A DNA stretch of 64,000 nt. Source: Anthonomus grandis grandis (Eukaryota; Arthropoda; Insecta; Coleoptera; Curculionidae). Shown piece after piece: positions 10,451 to 20,789 of the stretch (within the stretch, counting starts at the first letter, position 1; each line of letters starts with the position of its first letter). Both the position numbers and the translations under genes were made by a program. The notes beneath the pieces are model-generated. The model was not told the origin of the DNA. It made no database searches and worked only from the letters and a program-made list of their open reading frames with translations. The stretch covers positions 1,860,001 through 1,924,000 of the forward strand of contig NC_065558.1 of the NCBI RefSeq assembly GCF_022605725.1, read 5' to 3'.

Positions 10451-12110
10451 TTAATTTAATTGGAATGTTTGAATTGAAATCATTAGCTTGTTGATTTCGT
10501 ATTTTTTAATTTAACATTTTGGGATTTTATTATAAACCTGAACAATTTTTGTCGCCTATCTAGTGATGTTAGGCCTTTTTGTTGGCACCAAAAATATGCC
10601 TCTACACTAAATAAATCATCTTGGGGAATTTACTTTATCTCTTATATTTCAATGATCACCCTTCAATTTTATTTTATCTTTTCTCTTTTTTTTCATATAT
10701 TTCTTAAATTTTGGACAATGTGTTCCAATTATTCATTTAAAAATTTACTTTACTACTAAAAATTAACGTTTTCACATGCCTGTGCACTAAGACTGTGACC
10801 GAAAATAAAGTAATAAAAAAAAAATAAAAATTGTGTATTTAAAGTTAAAATTATTTATTTCAAGTCACAGTCGAGATATCATGTCGCTTTAGCTTATATA
10901 AAAAAAAATTGTTTTTTAGAGGCTTAGACTGTGACATGTCAATAAAAAAAAATTCTTCCACAATTTTAATTTTTTACAAATAAGTTATTTGGGAATCACA
11001 GTTGTCAATTCTCATTTTTAACTTCATTTTATAGGCACCGTCTAAGTACCATAGCGCTTTAATTAATCCATGAAAAAAAAAATTTTTACAGGCTTATGCG
11101 CTTAGATATGTTGACTAAAAAAAATTATTTCAACAATTTTAACCTTTAGAAATTTTAAGTTGAAAATAATTCATTTTGGAGTCAGAGTCTAAGTACCATC
11201 TGATTCTATATTTTTTAAAAATCGATGAATGCCTAGACGGTGACATGTCGACACTTTTTTTTGAGCAATTCTCATTTTTAATTTCATCAAAAGTCACCAT
11301 CTAAGTACTATGCCACTTTGATTTATTCAAAAAAATTTATGTCCTTACATACTAATGCACTTAGACTGTGACATTCCGAAAATTTTCAATTTAATATCTT
11401 TGGATTTTATTATAAACCTGAACAATTTTTGTCGCATATCTTGTAATGTATGCCTTTTTGTTGGGCACCAAAAATATGCCTTTACACTAAATGAATCATC
11501 TTGGGGAATTTACTTTATCTCTTATATTTCCATGATCACCCTTCCATTTTATTTTATCTTCTTGACAATTTTAATTTTCGTTACTTTTCCTGTTTTATTT
11601 TCATATATTCCTTAAATTTTGGACAATGTTTGGAACACATTGTCCAAAAAACATTATTCCTTTAAAAATTTACTTTACCACAAAAATTAATGTTTTCACA
11701 TGCCCGTACACTAAGACTGTGACCAAAAATAAAGTAATAAAGAAAAATAGTGTATTTAAACATAAAATAATTTATTTTAAGTCACAGTCGATATATCATG
11801 TCGCTTTAGGTTATATAAAAAAAAATTAGATTTTTTAGAGGCCTAGACTGTGATTTGTCGACAAAAAAAATGTTAACTTTTTACAAATATTTATTTAGGA
11901 GTCCCAGTTGTCAATTCTTATTTTGAACTTCATTTTATAGGCACCGTCTAAGTACCATAGCGCTTTAATTGATCCATGAAAAACACTTTTTTTTACAGGC
12001 TTATAAGCTTAGACATGTTGACAAAAAAAAATTTTTTTGAACAATTTCACCCTTTATACTTATGCACTTAGACTGTGACATTCCGAAAATAAAATAATTT
12101 TTATAAAATT
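10450..12110. repeat. Satellite of inverted modules, ~880-bp higher-order unit
   Basis: The block GATTTTATTATAAACCTGAA through ATCATCTTGGGGAATTTAC occurs at 10523 and 11403 (offset 880). Around and between lie modules with facing arms: GTCACAGTC or CACCGTCTAAGTACCA on the left and CTTAGACTGTGAC or GCCTAGACGGTGAC on the right, about 50-60 bp apart. Arm pairs lie near 10862/10923, 11036/11097, 11180/11233, 11295/11352, 11780/11842 and 11942/12005. Each module could fold back on itself. A separate copy of part of the unit sits at 21740-21838. No protein is encoded. Confidence 0.8.
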
Positions 12111-12434
12111 TAATTGAACTTCTGTTTTTTCTGTAAATAACAGACGTTCATTTAAAATTGTGTTCATAAAAATTCTGTAATAAATAATTATTTTTTTTTT
12201 AAATTTCTCAGGCAACTTTAATTTTTTTGAAAATTTGAAAACATTTATTCATCCGATATAATGTTTTTACTAATTGTGCATATTTGCAACAAACAATTTT
12301 AAAAAAAATCTTGAGTTATTGCATAGGCTAACGAGAGAATAGACGCATAATCTTACCAAGGAACGTGGCGCACGCCGCACTTGGCGCTGTCGTCGGCCGG
12401 CCTTATTAAATTGGAAATTTTTAAAATCGCGTTT

Positions 12435-12590
12435 TTTTCAAAATTTACCTAAAATAGGAGGAAAAAAATTGATAATTTTCAAAGGCCGATTTCTCAAAAT
12501 TTTTTAATGTAACACCCTGTAATTTTTCATTTCACATGAAAGCCTGTTGCCTGCAAGCCTGTTAATGTAAGCAAAAGTGTTTAAATTGTA
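12435..12590 (+). mobile_element. Fragment related to the 20342-20684 miniature element
   Basis: Shares AAAATTTACCTRAAATAGGA, TTTTCAAAGGCCGATTTCTC, TAACACCCTGTA and TTTCACATGAAAGCCTGTT, in the same order, with the interior of the miniature element at 20342-20684. The outer terminal inverted repeats are absent here, so it is a partial or older copy. Confidence 0.75.
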
Positions 12591-12689
12591 AATGCCTCCA
12601 ATCAGTTCGCCCGGTATCGGTTTTTGAAGCTTCATTATCCTCCAATGCTGATTCTTCTGTTTGGCATTGCCTGAAATATACTTACCATC

Positions 12690-12830
12690 TTTTTTTTTTT
12701 TTATTTTTTAGAGAGGTTAAAAAAATCTGCTAACAGACACCCCGGGCCGGCCCGGGGTAGTGTGGGGTTAAGGTTTTTTCCAACCCCGACCCACTAAAAA
12801 CCATTCCTCTAAGTCAAAAATTCAGGGTAA
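12690..12830 (-). mobile_element. LINE 3' end with poly(A) tract (minus strand)
   Basis: A T-tract at about 12693-12715 is the poly(A) of a minus-strand insert. Upstream on that strand are GTTTTTAGTGGGTCGGGGTT and CCCACACTACCCCGGG. The CCCACACTAC word is shared with the LINE 3' UTR at 52836-53019. No coding sequence is left. It directly abuts the start of the 81-bp satellite. Confidence 0.55.
12739..12758. repeat. Perfect 20-bp GC palindrome
   Basis: The sequence ACCCCGGGCC followed by GGCCCGGGGT is its own reverse complement. It is part of the LINE 3' UTR-like segment and may form a stem in its transcript. Confidence 0.85.
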
Positions 12831-14415
12831 AAGCACACTGGTTACATGCTTGGTCAATTTTATTCAGGGAATCACACTGATACATGCTTGGTCAATTTTT
12901 CAAGGGAAAAAATAGCACACTGATACATGATTTGTCAATTTTATTCAAGGAAGAACACTGATACATGCTTGGTCAATTTTTCAAGGGATAAAATAGCACA
13001 CTGATACATGATTTGTCAATTTTATTCAAGGAAGCACACTGATACATGCTTGGTCAATTTTTCAAGGGAAAAAAATAGCACACTGATACATGATTTGTCA
13101 ATTTTATTCAAGGAAGCACACTGATACATGATTTGTCAATTCTATTCAGGGAAGCACACTGATACATGCTTGGTCAATTTTTCAAGGGAAAAAATAGCAC
13201 ACTGGTTACATGCTTTGTCAATTTTATTTAGGGAAGCACACTGATACATGCTTGGTCAATTTTTCAAGGGAAAAAATAGCACACTGGTTACATGCTTTGT
13301 CAATTTTATTCAAGGAAGCACACTGATACATGCTTGGTCAATTTTTCTAGGGAAAAAATAGCACACTGATACATGCTTGGTCAATTTTTCAAGGAAAAAA
13401 ATAGCACACTGATACATGATTTGTCAATTTTGTTCAATGAAGCACACTGATACATGCTTGGTCAATTTTATTCAAGGAAGCACACTGATACATGCTTGAT
13501 CAATTTTTCAAGGGAAAAAATAGCACACTGATACATGCTTGGTCAATTTTTCAAGGGAAAAAATAGCACACTGATACATGATTTGTCAAGTTTATTCAAG
13601 GAAGCACACTGATACATGCTTGGTCAATTTTTCAAGGAAAAAAATAGCACACTGATACATGATTTGTCAATTTTATTCAAGGAAGCACACTGATACATGC
13701 TTGGTCAATTTTTCAAGGAAAAAAATAGCACACTGATACATGATTTGTCAATTTTGTTCAAGGAAGCACACTGATACATGTTTGGTCAATTTTTTAAGGG
13801 AAAAAATAGCACACTTATACATGCTTTGTCAATTTTATTCAAGGAAGCACACTGATACATGCTTGATCAATTTTTCAAGGGAAAAAATAGCACACTGATA
13901 CATGCTTGGTCAATTTTTCAAGGGAAAAAATAGCACACTGGTTACATGCTTTGTCAATTTTATTTAGGGAAGCACACTGATACATGCTTGGTCAATTTTT
14001 CAAGGGAAAAAATAGCACACTGGTTACATGCTTTGTCAATTTTATTCAAGGAAGCACACTGATACATGCTTGGTCAATTTTTCAAGGGAAAAAATAGCAC
14101 ACTGATACATGATTTGTCAATTTTATTCAAGGAAGCACACTGATACATGCTTGGTCAATTTTTCAAGGAAAAAAATAGCACACTGATACATGATTTGTCA
14201 ATTTTGTTCAAGGAAGCACACTGATACATGCTTGGTCAATTTTTCAAGGGAAAAAATAGCACACTGATACATGATTTGTCAATTTTGTTCAATGAAGCAC
14301 ACTGATACATACTTGGTCAATTTTTTAAGGGATAAAATAGCACACTGATACATGATTTGTCAATTTTTTAAGGAAATAATAGCACACTGGTTACATGCTT
14401 TGTCAATATTTTTGG
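12831..14415 (+). repeat. Tandem satellite, two alternating ~38/43-bp monomers (~81-bp dimer)
   Basis: Monomer A contains CACACTGATACATGCTTGGT and ends CAAGGGAAAAAAT. Monomer B contains CACACTGATACATGATTTGT and ends TTATTCAAGGAA. They alternate in most places, giving an ~81-bp dimer and about 20 dimers. A variant pair with ACTGGTTACATGCTTTGTC occurs at 13201 and again at 13937 (offset 736, about nine dimers), showing block amplification. There is no coding capacity. Confidence 0.95.
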
Positions 14416-14660
14416 TTAAGTCGAGTGAAGTCACGTCAAGTTATAATTCTTATTAATAAGAAAAATAAATCGAAAAATTACTTCCTAAAATTTAAAAACG
14501 ACGCTTTCAAATTATTAAAATCAACGTTCGAAACGAAACTGATACATCATAAATGCCTTTGCTGCTTATCTACGATTGGATATTAATTTATTTAGATCCC
14601 ATTTATTTGTAGTTATAAAAATTCTTATTTCAATTATATTATGAAGAGAAGGCATTTTTA
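14416..14660. other. Short unique spacer between two satellites
   Basis: AT-rich, with GTCGAGTGAAGTCACGTCAAG near 14418 at the array edge. Nothing further recognised. Confidence 0.35.
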
Positions 14661-16865
14661 ATAAGGAAATTTAGCGAATAAATTTCGTACAGAAAACCTC
14701 CCAAGATTTTAATAAATTCTAAATCCCTTTTTTATAAAATTAGTTTAAAGTGCAAATTTAGCGAATAAATCTGCCAATAAATATTTTGTTCGTTGTTTTT
14801 TAAAACTTCTCATAATAATGTTTGACTATCATGATTTTTATGTCAGATTTAGCTAATAAGTTAGAGTTAAGAATAGTTTGAAAAGAGAATTTTTATTTAT
14901 GTGCTAATCTTCTTATTAGTTTTATTTGTATGTGAATTTAGCGAATAAATTCACAAGACACTATTGAGAAAAATTTGTAAAAATGTTTGACTCTTTTAAA
15001 AGGTGGAAATTTAGCGAATAAATTTCCCTCAGTTTTCAGAAAATTTTGAAAAAATATTAGAGTTTATTAAAATCTGTATTTGTATTATATTTCATGTAGA
15101 TGTGAATTTAGCGAATAAATTCACTGGATTATTTTGAAAGGAGAATTTTTATTTATGTGGTAATCTTCTTATTAGTTTTATTTAAATGTGAATTTAGCGA
15201 ATAAATTCACAAGAGAATATTGAGAAAAATTTTTTAAAATGTTTGACTATTTTAAAAGGTGGAAATTTAGCGAATAAATTTCCCTAAGTTTTCAGAAAAT
15301 TTTGAAAAAATATTAGAGTTTATTAAAATCTATATTTGTATTATATTTCATGTAGATGTGAATTTAGCGAATAAATTCACTGGATTATTTTGAAAAGAGA
15401 ATTTTTATTTATGTGGTAATCTTCTTATTAGTTTTAATTAAATGTGAATTTAGCGAATAAATTCACAAGAGAATATTGAGAAAAATTTTTTTAAATGTTT
15501 GACTATTTTAAAAGGTGGAAATTTAGCGAATAAATTTCCCTAAGTTTTCAGAAAATTTTGAATAAACATAAGAGTTTTTTAAAATCTGTATTTGTATTAT
15601 ATTTTATGTAGATGTGAATTTAGCGAATAAATTCACTGGATTATTTTGAAAAGAGAATTTTTATTTATGTGGTAATCTTCTTATTAGTTTTATTTAAATG
15701 TGAATTTAGCGAATAAATTCACAAGACACTATTGAGAAAAACTTGTAAAAATGTTTGACTATTTTTAAAAGATGGAAATTTAGCGAATAAATTTCCTTAA
15801 GTTTCCAAAAAATTTTAAAAAGATATTAGAATTTATTAAAATCCGTATTTGTATTATAACCCCTTAGTGATTTTATGTAGATGTGAATTTAGCGAATAAA
15901 TTCACATAGTTTATTTTATTTTTTCATGCAAACTAAACCGAATCCAATCGTACATAAACATGCTAAAAAAGTCAACACTAACAAGTATTAGAAATCTAAA
16001 ATTAATTCAAGATTTTTATGTTACTAGAATTGTTTTGTTCTTTAAAAGTGAATTTAGCGAATAAATCCACAATGAATTAATTGAACAAATTGACTCAACA
16101 ATTACTACTAATAAAATATGAATTTTTGCTTCTGTATTAAATATCCATAATTCAAAATAAATTTCATGCAATTGTAAAAAAAATCAGTACTTACCTTTTA
16201 CTCCAACTTGACAGGAACCACATTAAAAACACACACTCACACTGTACACACAACAACACTGACCCTGTACCTGAATAAATTCACCGCAAAATTTTGAAAA
16301 GAGAATTTTTGTTTATGTGTCAATATTTTTATTAATTTAATTTAAATGTGAATTAAGCGAATAAATTCAGAACGCACTATTGAGAAAAAATATTAAAGTT
16401 TTTCTATAAAAAATTTCCATGTTTTCAGAAAATTTTGAAAAAATATTGAGAATTTATTAAAATCTATATTTGTATTTATAACCTCTTAGTGATTTCATGT
16501 AGATGTGAATTTAGCGAATAAATTCACCGGATTATTTTGAAAAGAGAATTTTTGTTTGTGTCTATATTTTTATTTAAATGCGAATTTAGCGAATAAATCC
16601 ACAAGACACTTTTGAGAAAAAACATTGAAGTATTTTAAAGAAAGTGTTTCACTGTTGTTGGAGGTGGAAATTTAACGAATAAATTTCCCAGAGTTTTCAG
16701 AAAATTTTAGAATTTTTTATAATCCGTATTTGCATTTATAATTCCTTAGTGATTTCCTAGATGTGAATTTAGCGAATAAATTCACCGATTATTTTGAAAA
16801 GATAATTTTTATTTATGTCTTAATCTTTTTATTTAAATGTGAATTTAGCGAATAAATCCACAATA
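14660..16865 (+). repeat. Hairpin satellite with GCGAA loop, 256-bp higher-order unit
   Basis: About 21 copies of a short hairpin: arm GTGAATTTA, loop GCGAA, arm TAAATTCAC; or arm GGAAATTTA, the same loop, arm TAAATTTCC. The ordered spacing (starts 14932, 15005, 15102, then 15188, 15261, 15358, then 15444, 15517, 15614, then 15700, 15774, 15883) gives an exact 256-bp period for three units, each unit holding two GTG-type and one GGA-type hairpin. Degenerate copies continue at 16048, 16348, 16505, 16580, 16666, 16763 and 16839. The two stem types differ by compensated base pairs. Confidence 0.95.
16070..16260 (-). repeat. Duplicate of the exon-1-like segment, with good splice donor
   Basis: Shares the sequence from TTTTTGCTTCTRTATTAA through CTTTTACTCC and TGACAGGAACCACATTAAAA with 16860-17025 (offset about 785). 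On the minus strand it contains GGAGTAAAAG|GTAAGTACTG (intron start 16194), a near-consensus 5' splice site. Confidence 0.7.
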
Positions 16866-16971
16866 AATTTAACAAATTGGCTCGAAATAAAATATCAATT
16901 TTTGCTTCTCTATTAAGCATCCATAATTTAAAATAAATTGCATGCAATTATAAAAAAAAACAAGTGCCTAC

Positions 16972-17200
16972 CTTTTACTCCTTACTTGACAGGAACCACA
17001 TTAAAAACATACACTGAGACTGTACCACCATATAAACTACAATGGCACCACTTTCTTCCGACCTACTTCTACCGACAATAGAACAAGACTGACTGAAGTA
17101 CCTTCTAAAACTGACTGAAGCCCGAACCCCTTCCCCCACCCCTCGAAAGACTGCGCATTGTCAGTAGAGAGGGTTGCGCGCGTCTTTACTTTCACTTTTC
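16972..17200 (-). promoter_or_regulatory. Candidate minus-strand promoter and non-coding first exon
   Basis: Reading the minus strand from about 17200: a GC-richer stretch (GACGCGCGCAACCCTCTCTA), then two CAGTCAGT words (arthropod initiators centre on TCAGT) near 17097 and 17075, then an A/G-rich stretch ending GAGTAAAAG|GTAGGCAC at 16972/16971. A promoter, a short 5' UTR exon and a splice donor would look like this. The donor of the duplicate at 16195 (GTAAGTAC) is better. No ATG-initiated frame starts inside. If real, the hairpin satellite would lie in the first intron. No downstream exon can be linked with confidence; the broken exon at 7886-8176 is on the same strand. Confidence 0.3.
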
Positions 17201-17880
17201 GTGCGTACTATAAGTTAATTTCTTTATTAGTCTAGTAAAATTAGAATTAAACTCAAATTTTATTTTTATTTTAAGAAAATTGTACTTTAGTACAAATCTT
17301 ACCACAACTCTCTGGCCTCAATAATACTTTAATAATTTTAATTAATGCCTATATATATCTTAACTAGTTGAACATTTTTTTTAAAATTTGTTTGTACATC
17401 ATTTATTTTCGGGAGATGTATTATACACTTTTGACGCTTGAGATCTTGGGTCTTTTTATCCCATATTACTCCTACCAAGTAGATGTCTTTTTTACCGAGC
17501 ATAATAACTATGTACATTTTTATTAAAAAATTTATTTACAGTGGACCTCTAATCCTTACGAATGACCTTATACATTAATTTTGCTTATTTATTCTAATTC
17601 AAAAAATTTCTAGAAATCCCTAACTATGCATACAATGGGTCTGTACTACTTAACCTATTATAATAAAAAAATGTGTTTTGAAATACTTCAATTGAATTAA
17701 AAAGAATTACTATTCGTGTTATAATTATTTAATTATTTAGAATTTCAGTTAAATGAGCTCTTATTCCTAATCTCTCTACTGAATTAATTAAAATTTCAAG
17801 GAATTAGGTCCGTGATTTTTTTTCAAATATCAATTTTTTTAATTAAATTTATGCCTGTATTAATTAACTTACGTAATTAA
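17200..17880. other. AT-rich sequence, no gene seen
   Basis: No coding frame, hairpin array or terminal repeats recognised between the first-exon-like segment and the decayed GCCTGGAA array. Confidence 0.4.
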
Positions 17881-19220
17881 TGATATTAACTTAGTTAATT
17901 AAATTAAAAGTATCATGCAATTCCAGGCACGATTCTTCTATATGAGGTAGTGGGGCTGTATTTTTGTCAATATCTAAGGGATTTTAATTAAAATTACGCC
18001 TCAATTGCCTGGAACAATTTAAAGGATTAATGGATTAATTTAAAGTTCCAAATAATTGAGCTCTTCATTTTTTTTAACATGTCTTGCCTTAAGTGAATGG
18101 AATAATTCAATAATTAACAATATTTAAATTTAAGTTATTTATTTTATTAGAATTTCAAATCCCTGATTTCTTTAAGAATATCACACCTTTTAATTAAATA
18201 TATGCCTCAAATGCCTGGAATAATGTAATATCTATTAATCTTTAAATTAAACTTAATTAATTAATTAGAATTCTAGATATTTTTTTTCATGTCAGACATT
18301 TTAATTAAAAGTACCGGGAATATTTAAAAATATCTAAATAAAATTTTTTTAAACTATAATTCCCCGCAGTATTTCTCTATTTGAGTTGTAGTTTTTTAAA
18401 TATTTAAGGCATTTTAATTAAAATTACACCTAAATTACCTGGAATATTTTTTTACTAATTAATAATGTTTAAGTTAAAGTTACTTAATTAGTTAGAATTC
18501 CAGATAATTGAGATCTTATTTATACACGTTAGATATTTTAATTAAAATTTCGCCTCAAGTGCCTGAAATACTTAATTAATTATTTATATTTAAATAAAAA
18601 GAATTTTAGGTAAACAAGTTCTTAATTTTTTTTAATAAATATTAAGCATTTTAATTAAAGTTTTACTTCAACTGCCTGGAATAATTGACTTACTCATTAA
18701 TAATGATATTTAAATTAGAATTATTTTATAATTCCAGGCTTAATTTATCCACAGAAGTAGTTTATCCAAAGGAATTACTCCATTTTAATTAAAATTTAAG
18801 GATTAAGTGCCTGGCATAATTAACTAATAATAATGTTCAAATTAAGCTTATTTAACTAATTAAGATTCAAGAAAATTGAGGCTTTTATTTTTTTTTAAAT
18901 ATGATGCCTTTTAATTAAAATTAGTTTTACTGCTTGGAATAATTTAACTTACTTATTAATGACCTTTAAATTATAATTAATTTACAATTTTAAACATGAT
19001 ATCTCTATCTTTGGACAGCTGAGCTATTTAAGGCATTTTAATTAATATTAAATATCAATTGCCTGGAATAATCAATTAATTCACATATGATTTTTTGATT
19101 AAAATTATTTCAAAATACCAGGCAGTTCAAGCTTAATTTTGTTAATAAAATAGTTGATCCATAGATTTCAAAATTTTATGACGTTTAATTAAAATTATGA
19201 CTAAACTACCTGGAATAAAT
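17880..19220 (-). repeat. Decayed array of the 111-bp CCAGGCA family, inverted relative to 55-63 kb
   Basis: TTTTAATTAAAATTACGCCT followed by CAATTGCCTGGAA recurs, diverged, near 17990, 18195, 18420, 18545, 18665, 18795, 18920, 19045 and 19195. Read on the minus strand this is TTCCAGGCAATTGAGGC then TTTTAATTAAA, the core of the unit at 55760-62970. Spacing is irregular, about 110-200 bp. Confidence 0.75.
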
Positions 19221-19378
19221 AGAGAAATGGATAAATGGTGAAATTAGAATGATACCTTTTCTACAAAGCTCAATTCATCACAAACAAATGAAAAAAGCAT
19301 CTTACAGTACTATACCAGTGTAATCTATATCAGTGTGAATCTGCTACTTAGAATAAATTTAAAAATTAGTTTGGTTGA

Positions 19379-19661
19379 TACAGGGTGTCCCAAAAAAGCG
19401 TGGTACATATTTTTTCTTAAATGGAACCACCTATATTTTTTTTGGGAGTCTTTCTTGACGCTCTCTTTAACCCTATAACTGTTTTGCCCCAAAATGCGAC
19501 GTTGCCTATTTATTAACAATTTAAGGAAATTTTTACGAAAATCAATGTATCATTCATATCTTAGTATTTACCAAGGACGTTTTCTCTTTAAAAAATCTAT
19601 GGCTTAGTTCATTTTATCTTTCAAAATCTATACCCCTTATTTTTTAATGGAACACCCTGTA
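19379..19661. mobile_element. Miniature inverted-repeat element, ~280 bp, TA flanks
   Basis: Left end TACAGGGTGTCCCAAAAAAG at 19379; right end GGAACACCCTGTA ending at 19661. The CAGGGTGT/ACACCCTG ends are inverted and each is flanked by TA, the mariner-type target duplication (established for Tc1/mariner). There is no coding capacity. It lies 290 bp from a mariner-like transposase relic, though that relic need not be its source. Confidence 0.7.
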
Positions 19662-19949
19662 TCTAGTAATGCGATTTGATAGAGCACTCTTTTATCTTCA
19701 CTTTGATACCAACAAGTTTGCCTTTATCTTTAACCGTTTTCTCAAAATTTGTTGTTAAAGGAAGAATGACCCATTTCTTCCTAGGCATTTCAACGTTTAT
19801 TTTTACTTGAAAATGATTAGAGCATACTGGAAGCGTAGAGTACAAAAAACAAACTAGAACAAAAACCGTTTTAAATGAAGAAATCACCGACTTGGTGGCT
19901 GACTAGAAAATCCCACAAGAAAAATAAATCACTCCCATCAAGTTCAGTT

Positions 19950-20336
19950 ACATCAAGAATTCACCAAAAATTGGTCAAAGTATCTACCGTTTTGCTCCAA
20001 ACACAAATCAACCCTGTGAAGAAAGTAGAGTAGAAAAACTTCTGCTGTTGAAAAAAAGTATGGACCAATAACAAAATCATGTACTATTCCACCCCAATAA
20101 TTGATGCTCCATCGGTGTTGAAAACTATTGACAAAAACTCGATGCGGATTTTCTGTATCGTAAAAGTGAAAGTTATGTCGGTTCACAAAACCGTTTCTGT
20201 GAAACGTGGATTCATCAGTAAAAAGCACAAATTTAATAAAAAATTCTCGTTTTCTCCCGCTTGATTTTGTGCCCATTGACAAAAAGTTCTTCTTTTTTCA
20301 AAATCCAAAGATCAACGGTATATCTTCGAGTGAACT
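19950..20336 (-). pseudogene. Mariner-like transposase fragment, central catalytic part
   Basis: The minus-strand frame carries LFTDESTFHRNGFVNRHNFH (first catalytic Asp block), then DTENPHRVF, then WSINYWGGIVHDFVIGPYFF (the WxGIxGxxIIGPFF block), all in the right order. The following second-Asp block (FQQDGAPPH in relatives) is not seen; the frame decays and stops at 19953. Upstream, in another frame near 20260-20300, RRTFCQWAQNQAGENE resembles the segment that normally precedes the DE(S/A)TF block, so there is at least one frameshift. The fragment ends against the miniature element at 20342. It is a relic of the same superfamily as 1078-1600. Confidence 0.8.
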
Positions 20337-20689
20337 ATTAGACAGGGTGTCCATCTATAACCTGACACATTTTAACTAGTGTGCGGTTTTCACAGAACTT
20401 CATCAATATTTTTAAAGTTTTTTTTTAACAGTATTGCCAAGTTTCAAAATTTACCTGAAATAGGAGAAAAAAATTGATGATTTTCAAAGGCCGATTTCTC
20501 AACAATTTTAAATATAACACCCTGTACTGTTTAATTTCACATGAAAGCCTGTTAAATCCCCTTTCCGAAAATGTATAAATTGTCTTAAATTCATTATTTT
20601 TTTTTACAGAGTCAATTTTAGTAAATGACACCTTTTTAAAAAATAAGCAGTTAAAATGTGTCAGGTTATAGATGGAAACCCTGTATTAG
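20337..20689. mobile_element. Miniature inverted-repeat element with ATTAG target duplication
   Basis: Body 20342-20684 (343 bp), flanked by ATTAG at 20337-20341 and again at 20685-20689. The ends are inverted repeats of about 36 bp: ACAGGGTGTCCATCTATAAC and CTGACACATTTTAACT at the left, with the complement ending GATGGAAACCCTGT at the right, one mismatch seen. The interior is related to 12435-12590. No coding capacity. A 5-bp duplication is not mariner-like, so the superfamily is open. Confidence 0.88.
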
Positions 20690-20789
20690 AACGAACGATA
20701 ATACATAAATTTAGTTAATTAAATTAAAATAATGAATGCATTCTTGATGCGATTGAGGACGTTCAATTTAATTAATTAAATTAAGATAA

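Noticed and set aside
19663..19887. 74-codon minus-strand frame with a signal-peptide-like start (MISSFKTVFVLVCFLYS)
   Set aside because: It lies between a miniature element and a transposase relic, has no recognisable mature domain, splice site or polyadenylation context, and hydrophobic runs are common in T-rich frames.
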